NCBI GenBank assembly: GCA_019264505.1
Contig: JAHUZY010000434.1
Span: 1-6,340 of the forward strand
DNA from: Phenylobacterium sp.
Lineage (GTDB): Bacteria > Pseudomonadota > Alphaproteobacteria > Caulobacterales > Caulobacteraceae
Direction of reading: 5' to 3'
DNA length: 6,340 bases
Below, piece after piece: positions 1 to 6,340 of the stretch. The position numbers and the translations under genes were made by a program. How positions within the stretch are numbered: position 1 is the stretch's first letter; each line of letters begins with the position of its first letter. Under the pieces are notes generated by a model. It worked only from the letters and a program-made list of their open reading frames with translations, searched no databases and was not told where the DNA came from.

Positions 1-20
1 GCTCTGGCCGGGCCGTTCAC

Positions 21-1061
21 TCAGATGTCCAGCCGGTAGACCCGGCGTGCGGTGTCGTGGAACAGGGCGGCCTTCTCTTCGGCCGAGGCGCTCGCCGTCA
101 GACGCTTGAAGGCGTTCCACAGGGTGGCGTAGTCGCAGGTCCCCGCATCGACCGGGAAGTTGCTTTCGAACATGCAGCGGTCTGCGCCGAAGGCTTCGAT
201 GGCGGTCTCCACATAGGGCCGCCATTCCTGGGCGAGCATCTCCGAAGTCGCCGGCGGCTCGGCCATGAAGCTCGCAAAGCCCAGGAACGGCATGGCCAGC
301 CCGCCGATCTTGCAGACCACATTGGGGCGCTCGGCCAGGGCCTTGATGTTGTTGCGCCACACCCCGAACCGCGCCTCGCGCTGGCCGGCATAGGCGCCGA
401 TGCCGAGCGGCGTGCCCACATGGTCGAGGATGATGGTGGTTTCGGGAAAGGCGCTCGCCAGATCCACCAGGTCCGGGAGCTGCGGCTCCAGCAGCCAGGC
501 GTCGAAGGACAGGCCGTGGCTGGCCAGGTGAGAAAATCCCGTCCGGAAGGCTGCGCTGCGATAGAGGCCGGCCGCCAGCCCGCCCAGGGGACCCAGCACC
601 GCCGGGTCTGGATCATGGCGGGCGCTCTGACGGACGCCGCGGAACCGCCCACCGCCCGCGGCCAGATGGGCCTCCAGAACCGGCGCCACCGCATCCCCAA
701 GCGTGAGATCGGCATGACCGACAATGCCGGCGCAGGCGCGGGCCTCGCCATAGAGGCCGCTGGCGCTCATGGCGGCCACGCCGTTGACGAACTCCGTCTC
801 GCCGACGGGCGCCAGGGCCGCGGGCGCGCCGGCCCGGTACATGGCGCCGCATTCGACGAAGACGGTGGCCTGCACATTGTGGCCCGCGCCCAGGTCGGCC
901 AGCAGCTGCTCCAGCAGGTAGTGGGGCGAGCGACGGAGGAGGGCGTCGAAGCCGTGGCGCGGCGGCGGCGAGTCGGCGCCGAACCGCCCGCGCATGTCCC
1001 ACAGGTGGTGGTGCGGATCGATGATCGGCAGGTCGGGTTCGAGAATGGTCTCGCGCGCCAC
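21..1061 (-). CDS. Amidohydrolase (Amidohydro_2 / COG3618-like TIM-barrel hydrolase)
   Basis: A 346-residue protein, probably a cytoplasmic hydrolase of lactones, esters or C-C bonds; the substrate cannot be read from sequence. Seen: the N-terminal strand carries IIDPHHHLWD with the HxH pair at His17/His19, the signature of the amidohydrolase barrel. VFVEC (Glu70) follows, then an arginine-rich RFRGVRQS segment (Arg139-Arg144), ILDHVGTP (Asp213-His214), VVCKIGG (Lys251) and a C-terminal MFESNFPVD (Asn301). This order matches the COG3618 group that includes 2-pyrone-4,6-dicarboxylate and sugar-lactone hydrolases, and the length is usual for it. The frame stays open to 1133, but I chose the GTG at 1061: GAGGAGGA lies 7 bases before it and homology-like sequence begins just after it. 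No signal peptide is seen. It is the last gene of the tetR operon. Many relatives have Asp where Asn301 stands. Family confident, function unknown. Confidence 0.9.
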   Translation of the reverse strand: MARETILEPDLPIIDPHHHLWDMRGRFGADSPPPRHGFDALLRRSPHYLLEQLLADLGAGHNVQATVFVECGAMYRAGAPAALAPVGETEFVNGVAAMSASGLYGEARACAGIVGHADLTLGDAVAPVLEAHLAAGGGRFRGVRQSARHDPDPAVLGPLGGLAAGLYRSAAFRTGFSHLASHGLSFDAWLLEPQLPDLVDLASAFPETTIILDHVGTPLGIGAYAGQREARFGVWRNNIKALAERPNVVCKIGGLAMPFLGFASFMAEPPATSEMLAQEWRPYVETAIEAFGADRCMFESNFPVDAGTCDYATLWNAFKRLTASASAEEKAALFHDTARRVYRLDI

Positions 1062-1068
1062 GGCTGTC

Positions 1069-1076
1069 TCCTCCTC
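1069..1076 (-). promoter_or_regulatory. Ribosome binding site fixing the GTG start of the amidohydrolase
   Basis: Read on the minus strand this is GAGGAGGA, 7 bases before the GTG at 1061-1059. It is the strongest Shine-Dalgarno match near the gene and argues against the upstream ATG at 1133, which would put the start inside the preceding methyltransferase gene. Confidence 0.8.
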
Positions 1077-1095
1077 GGGGCGTCCCTCGCCCGCC

Positions 1096-1536
1096 CTAGA
1101 TCCAGCGACGGACCTTGGCGCGATAGGCGGCATAGTCCGAGCCGAACCGCCGGGACATTGCGCGCTCTTCGAATGGAATGTACCAGACCTGCGCCGCCAG
1201 GAAGAAGGCCAGCACCGGCAGGATCGGCGTCGCCCGACCGATCAGCAGCGCTGCGCCCGCCAGCAGCAGCAGGAAGCCAAGGTACATGGGGTTCCGGCTG
1301 ACCCGGAACAGACCTGAGGTCACCAAGAGGTCGGGATCGTCGAAGGTTTTGATGTTCGTCCCAAGTCTGCGGAACGCCCGCGCGCCCGCCACAGCCATGG
1401 ACACGCCCAGGACAGCGACAGCCGCCCCGAGCCAGGTCCAGGGGGCGGTGATGAGGACCGGTCCGGGGGCGACAAGGGCCAGGAACGCCATGGCGGCGAG
1501 GCAGATCAGGACTAGCAGTGGGGGCAGGGGCCTCAT
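1096..1536 (-). CDS. Integral-membrane methyltransferase, isoprenylcysteine methyltransferase/PEMT-like
   Basis: A 146-residue, strongly hydrophobic protein, likely in the inner membrane. Seen: hydrophobic segments at about residues 5-29, 33-52 and 86-118, the last probably a helical hairpin. The family signature follows: TSGLFRVSRNPMYLG (residues 73-87), where the RNPMY block helps bind S-adenosylmethionine. At the C-terminus FEERAMSRRFGSDYAAYRAK (122-141) contains the conserved Glu pair and the Phe-Gly-x-x-Tyr-x-x-Tyr pattern. Bacterial members of this family methylate small or lipid-like substrates that are mostly unknown; a role on prenylated protein is unlikely in bacteria. The ATG at 1536 overlaps the tetR stop as ATGA, with GGAG 8 bases upstream, so translation is probably coupled. 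It may alter the same hydrophobic compound that the repressor senses or the next gene hydrolyses; that is inference. Confidence 0.88.
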   Translation of the reverse strand: MRPLPPLLVLICLAAMAFLALVAPGPVLITAPWTWLGAAVAVLGVSMAVAGARAFRRLGTNIKTFDDPDLLVTSGLFRVSRNPMYLGFLLLLAGAALLIGRATPILPVLAFFLAAQVWYIPFEERAMSRRFGSDYAAYRAKVRRWI

Positions 1537-2120
1537 GGATCAATCTCCGGGGTCAGGGCGCGATGCAACAGGGCGTCCAGGGCCAGCGTCACGGCCAGTC
1601 GATCAGCCCCTTCGCGGACGGCGTCAGCGGCCTCATGCATAGCTGCGAAGAGCATTCGCGCGGTGAGGCCGGCGGGAACCGGCGCAAAGACGCCGGCCTC
1701 CTGGCCCGCGCTGATCATGGCCGCCAGTCTGGCGGGGCCGCCCCGGTGGACCGGGACGGGCCGGTTGCGGGCGAAGTCTGAATGGAAAAGGGCGTCGTGC
1801 AGGCCCTCCATTTCCAGATTGAATCTGATGTAGGCCGCCGCGATCCGGCGCAGGGTCGCAGGCCAGTCCACGGGCCCGTCCAATTCCACCGGCTCAGGGG
1901 CCAGCGCCTCGAACCGGGCGAACAGCTCGTCCCGCAACGCCTCGAGCAGATCGTCCCAGGTGGGGAAGTAGAGATAGAAGGTTCCCTTGGCCGCCCCGGC
2001 CTCAGCGACGACATCCTCGACCCGGACGCCATCGGCGCGCCGCCGGAGCAGACGTTCCGCAGCCTGCAAAAGCTCCCGCCGTCGATCGGCCGGATCCAGG
2101 CGTCGCCTCGGTTCGCGCAT
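1533..2120 (-). CDS. TetR-family transcriptional repressor
   Basis: A 195-residue DNA-binding protein, presumably a cytoplasmic dimer that releases DNA on binding a small ligand. Seen: residues 11-58 form the classic TetR helix-turn-helix. A first helix (ADRRRELLQAAERLL) precedes VRVEDVVAEAGAAKGTFYLY, which ends in the typical recognition helix, then FPTWDDLLEAL. Residues 60-190 are a helical ligand-binding region with no recognisable subfamily, so the inducer is unknown. Length is normal for the family. The ATG at 2120 is preferred over the adjacent TTG at 2123; AGGGGG lies 5 bases upstream of the ATG. Its stop overlaps the start of the membrane methyltransferase by 4 bases, so it leads a three-gene operon. 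Two palindromes in its own promoter strongly suggest autorepression. Confidence 0.95.
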   Translation of the reverse strand: MREPRRRLDPADRRRELLQAAERLLRRRADGVRVEDVVAEAGAAKGTFYLYFPTWDDLLEALRDELFARFEALAPEPVELDGPVDWPATLRRIAAAYIRFNLEMEGLHDALFHSDFARNRPVPVHRGGPARLAAMISAGQEAGVFAPVPAGLTARMLFAAMHEAADAVREGADRLAVTLALDALLHRALTPEIDP

Positions 2121-2132
2121 CAACGCCCCCTA

Positions 2133-2147
2133 ATGACCAGCGGTCAT
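2133..2147. promoter_or_regulatory. Putative TetR operator O1 (ATGACC-AGC-GGTCAT)
   Basis: Perfect 6-bp inverted repeat ATGACC/GGTCAT around a 3-bp spacer, centred at 2140. It lies 13 bases upstream of the repressor ATG and covers the predicted transcription start. The form TGACC-N3-GGTCA is typical in size and symmetry for a TetR-family half-site pair. Confidence 0.75.
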
Positions 2148-2174
2148 CATTAATGACCATTGGTCACTTGTCAA
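2146..2174 (-). promoter_or_regulatory. Sigma-70-like promoter of the tetR operon
   Basis: On the minus strand a consensus -35 TTGACA (2174-2169) is followed after exactly 17 bases by AATGAT (2151-2146), a 4-of-6 match to the -10. Transcription would begin near 2139, giving a leader of about 19 bases. Operator O2 fills the -35/-10 spacer and O1 sits over the -10 edge and start point, so repressor binding would block RNA polymerase. Confidence 0.6.
2153..2167. promoter_or_regulatory. Putative TetR operator O2 (TGACC-ATT-GGTCA)
   Basis: Second copy of the operator: ATGACC-ATT-GGTCAC, centred at 2160. The 5-bp inner arms pair perfectly and the outermost pair is mismatched (A/C). It shares the 9-base run TAATGACCA and the GGTCA arm with O1 and is displaced by exactly 20 bp, about two helical turns, so two dimers would bind on the same face of the DNA. 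Confidence 0.72.
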
Positions 2175-2225
2175 TGTGCCGCACCCACCCCCAGCCCCGC
2201 CGGCAACCGCGGAAAGCAAATCGTA

Positions 2226-2239
2226 GGCATTCCCATGCC
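2226..2239. repeat. Short inverted repeat in the leader of the kinase gene
   Basis: GGCAT-TCCC-ATGCC, perfect 5-bp arms around a 4-base loop, 38 bases before the kinase start. There is no following T run, so it is not a terminator. It could be a small leader hairpin or a protein site; chance is also possible. Confidence 0.3.
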
Positions 2240-2266
2240 AGTGGTAGTCGAGCTGCGCAGAACGCC

Positions 2267-2270
2267 GAGG
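2267..2270 (+). promoter_or_regulatory. Probable ribosome binding site for the TTG start of the kinase
   Basis: GAGG stands 7 bases before the TTG at 2278. The match is modest. It supports the TTG because an in-frame stop (TAG, 2245-2247) closes the frame upstream and the first in-frame ATG (2362) already lies at the edge of the first membrane segment. Confidence 0.5.
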
Positions 2271-2277
2271 CCGAGAC

Positions 2278-4140
2278 TTGCCCACCCTGAGCATCCCCAG
2301 CGCCGACGACATCAAGGTCGAGCCCGCGGTTCTGGCCGAGTCCCAGACGCCGATCCTGAGGATGTGCGCGGCCTTCGCCACCATCTACTATCTGGTCATC
2401 AGCCTCTCGCATCCGTTCTTCGAGCACGGGCTCGCACTGCGCGTTCTTGTCGGTCTGTCGACGACCACAACCGTCGTCGGGTTCCTGATCTGGCGCCGGC
2501 TGCGTGATCCCATGAGCCTACCGCGCCTGGAGGCGGCGGCGGTGCTGCTGTTCGGGCTATTCCTGGCCAATGTCACCGCGCAACTTACCTTCCACTTCGA
2601 GCCGCTGAAGCTGATCTACTACGTGCTGCTGGCCCTGGCCTTCGCCACCTCCGCCCCAACCCGGCGGGTGGGTTATGGCGCCGCGATCGTGTCTTTGGCC
2701 GGACTTGTGCTGATGGCGCGCGAGGCGCCGGGCAACCTGATCGGTGAATACGTCTTCGTGGGCGTCGCCAGCCTCTTCGCCGCGGTCGGCATATCCTCCC
2801 TCATGCGGGCGGCGGTGTTGCGGGAGATCCGCGCGCGGCTCGCCACAGACAAGCTCAACCGCGCCCTGCGCCACGAACTGGCCCGCAATCAGGACCTCGC
2901 CCGGGAGGCCCAGGGCCTGGCGGTGGCGGCCCGGACGGCCGATCGCACCAAGAGCGAATTCCTCGCCACCATGAGCCACGAAATCCGCACCCCGCTGAAC
3001 GGGGTCCTGGGGATGGTTCAGGTGATGGAGCGTGACGAGCTTGCGCCGGCCCAGCGGGAAAGGCTGGTGACGGTCAGGGGTTCGGCCGTCGATCTGCTCG
3101 ATATCCTGAACGCCATCCTGGACGTCTCCCGCATCGAGGCCGGGGAAATGTCGCTCTATGCGGCGCCCTTCGACCTGGAGCACTTCGCCGAAACCCTGCG
3201 CAGGCTGTATGGTCCGCTGGCCGCCGACCGGGGGTTGGCCTTCCGGCTCGATGTCTCGCCCGTGGTCGCCGGCGAGCGGCTGGGCGATGAGGTGCGGGTC
3301 CGGCAGATCCTCAGCAATCTGATCTCCAACGCGCTCAAATTCACCGAGGCGGGATCGGTGATCGTGCGGATCGGCGGCGATGACCGCCGGCTTATCTGCG
3401 AGGTTCAGGACACGGGCATGGGGATTCCGCAGGATCAGCAGGCCCGCATCTTCGAGAAATTTGTTCAGGCCGATTCCTCGAACACGCGCCGTAGCGGCGG
3501 GACCGGACTGGGTCTGGCCATCTGCCGTGACCTCGCCGAGCTGATGGGCGGCCACATCACCTTCACCAGCCAGCCAGGGCTGGGTAGCCGCTTCACGCTG
3601 GACCTGCCGTTGCCGGCCGTCGTCGCCCAGGCGCAGGCGACCCCCGCGCCCCCGCCGGCGCCGCAAGCGAAGCCACCGCCCATGGCGGCGCTGGCGCCCG
3701 TTGGGGCCGTCTCCGGCCGCAGGCTTCTGATCGCCGACGACAATCTGGCCAACCGCGCTGTCCTGCAGACGCTGCTGGAAGGGGAGGGGGCTGAATGCGG
3801 TCTCGCCGCCGATGGGATCGAGGCGGTCGAAGCCTGGGAGACCGGCCGCTGGGATGTGGTCCTGATGGACATACACATGCCCCGGCTCGACGGACTGGCC
3901 GCCGTCCGTCAGATCCGCACCCTCGAACGGGCGCAGTTCCGGGATCGCACCCCCGTGATTGCGGTCACCGCCAGCGTCATGGCCGACGAGATCCGACGCT
4001 ATACCGGAGCGGGCATCGACGCCGTCGCGGCCAAGCCGGTGCAGTTTGAGGCGTTGTTGTGCCAGATCGAGCAGGTCATGGCGGAGGCTCAGACCCGCCA
4101 AGCGGGCCCCGCTTCAGATCCCGCGGCCCGCCTCGCCTGA
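2278..4140 (+). CDS. Membrane-bound hybrid sensor histidine kinase with C-terminal receiver
   Basis: A 620-residue inner-membrane kinase that should autophosphorylate on His and pass the phosphate to its own receiver, then to an Hpt protein not in this window. Seen: six hydrophobic segments at about 29-47, 52-72, 84-106, 110-126, 131-147 and 156-182, with only short loops and no PAS, HAMP or large periplasmic domain. A charged helical linker runs 184-225. HisKA has [15 protein letters not shown] with phospho-acceptor His234. HATPase has the N box NLISNALKF (Asn351), DTGMGI (Asp378), FEKF (from 392) and GGTGLGL (407-413). A Pro/Ala-rich linker covers about 452-480. The receiver has Asp487/Asp488, phospho-acceptor Asp531, Thr564 and Lys586, all key residues present. 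The start is TTG; an ATG at 2362 (residue 29) is the alternative. It is divergent from tetR and 95 bases upstream of katE, so co-transcription with catalase is possible. Signal unknown. Confidence 0.93.
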   Translation: MPTLSIPSADDIKVEPAVLAESQTPILRMCAAFATIYYLVISLSHPFFEHGLALRVLVGLSTTTTVVGFLIWRRLRDPMSLPRLEAAAVLLFGLFLANVTAQLTFHFEPLKLIYYVLLALAFATSAPTRRVGYGAAIVSLAGLVLMAREAPGNLIGEYVFVGVASLFAAVGISSLMRAAVLREIRARLATDKLNRALRHELARNQDLAREAQGLAVAARTADRTKSEFLATMSHEIRTPLNGVLGMVQVMERDELAPAQRERLVTVRGSAVDLLDILNAILDVSRIEAGEMSLYAAPFDLEHFAETLRRLYGPLAADRGLAFRLDVSPVVAGERLGDEVRVRQILSNLISNALKFTEAGSVIVRIGGDDRRLICEVQDTGMGIPQDQQARIFEKFVQADSSNTRRSGGTGLGLAICRDLAELMGGHITFTSQPGLGSRFTLDLPLPAVVAQAQATPAPPPAPQAKPPPMAALAPVGAVSGRRLLIADDNLANRAVLQTLLEGEGAECGLAADGIEAVEAWETGRWDVVLMDIHMPRLDGLAAVRQIRTLERAQFRDRTPVIAVTASVMADEIRRYTGAGIDAVAAKPVQFEALLCQIEQVMAEAQTRQAGPASDPAARLA

Positions 4141-4220
4141 TCGCTCCTGTCCCAAGGGACGGCGACCGCCTCATCCTGGTGAACCCTTCTGGTGTCTCGC
4201 GCGCTTCTGCGTCGGCTCCA

Positions 4221-4228
4221 GAGGAGGA
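4221..4228 (+). promoter_or_regulatory. Ribosome binding site fixing the katE start
   Basis: GAGGAGGA lies 7 bases before the ATG at 4236. It decides against the longer open frame, which begins inside the kinase gene at 4059. The 95-base gap before katE (4141-4235) shows no convincing promoter, OxyR-like site or terminator by eye. Confidence 0.85.
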
Positions 4229-4235
4229 TCACGCC

Positions 4236-6338
<2,103 letters not shown>

Positions 6339-6340
6339 CC

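Noticed and set aside
1..20. Possible start of another operon gene (GTG at 20-18, minus strand) just after the amidohydrolase stop
   Set aside because: Only six codons are in the window and the upstream ribosome binding site is weak, so it cannot be supported.
1062..1133. 24-residue N-terminal extension of the amidohydrolase from ATG 1133
   Set aside because: It would start within the methyltransferase gene, and the GTG at 1061 has a far better ribosome binding site and fits the family N-terminus.
57..1301. 414-residue plus-strand open frame opposite the amidohydrolase and methyltransferase
   Set aside because: It lies antisense to two clear genes, is Gly/Arg/Ala-rich with no recognisable domain, and is explained by GC-biased third codon positions.
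2226..2240. Sigma-54-like TGGCAT...TGCC on the minus strand
   Set aside because: The GG and GC elements are one base too close compared with the required spacing, and a good sigma-70 promoter already explains the operon.
2557..4101. 514-residue minus-strand open frame opposite the kinase
   Set aside because: The sense strand encodes a complete kinase with every motif; the antisense product is low-complexity and without a motif.
4147..4162. Small stem GTCCC-AA-GGGAC after the kinase stop as a terminator
   Set aside because: The loop is only 2 bases, the stem is short and no T run follows, so it is not a credible intrinsic terminator.
4059..4235. 59-residue upstream in-frame extension of the catalase
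   Set aside because: It overlaps the end of the kinase gene, is Pro/Arg/Ser-rich unlike any catalase, and the ATG at 4236 has a strong ribosome binding site.
4141..4235. EcfG-type (GGAAC-N16/17-GTT) general stress promoter before katE
   Set aside because: I looked for it because katE genes often use such a sigma factor, but only GGGAC is present and no GTT lies at the right distance.

Overview
The window is GC-rich, densely coding bacterial DNA. Almost every base lies in one of five genes, and strong G/C third-position bias leaves long empty reading frames on the opposite strands. The protein styles fit an alphaproteobacterium, perhaps Caulobacterales (Caulobacter, Phenylobacterium or Brevundimonas type): a soluble-core hybrid kinase with a six-segment membrane domain, a KatE-type large catalase and a COG3618-type amidohydrolase. 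That placement is inferred from general resemblance, not from a search.

Left half, minus strand (2120 down to 21): three genes read as one apparent operon. A TetR-family repressor comes first. A small integral-membrane methyltransferase of the isoprenylcysteine methyltransferase/PEMT type follows, joined to it by a 4-base ATGA stop/start overlap. A metal-dependent-hydrolase-fold amidohydrolase comes last, 34 bases further on, with a GTG start behind a strong ribosome binding site. Just upstream of the repressor lie two near-identical palindromes with centres exactly 20 bp apart. They sit in the spacer and at the start point of a good sigma-70-like promoter (TTGACA, 17 bp, AATGAT), which is the layout of an autorepressed operon.

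Right half, plus strand (2278 to 6338): a divergently transcribed hybrid histidine kinase (six predicted membrane segments, HisKA, HATPase, Pro/Ala linker, receiver) is followed after 95 bases by a complete 700-residue clade-2 large-subunit catalase (katE). The catalase has the distal His/Ser/Asn and proximal Arg/Tyr of the family. The His that is crosslinked to the haem-ligand Tyr in E. coli HPII is a Cys here, the arrangement known from Neurospora catalase-1.

How they work together: the left operon looks like a small inducible unit that modifies or hydrolyses an unknown, probably hydrophobic, compound sensed by the TetR protein. The kinase and catalase may form a stress-response pair, but no direct link is visible. 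I found no RNA genes, insertion sequences, CRISPR arrays or phage genes, and no clearly novel multi-gene system. The most informative signals are the tandem operator/promoter and the catalase Cys-Tyr pair.
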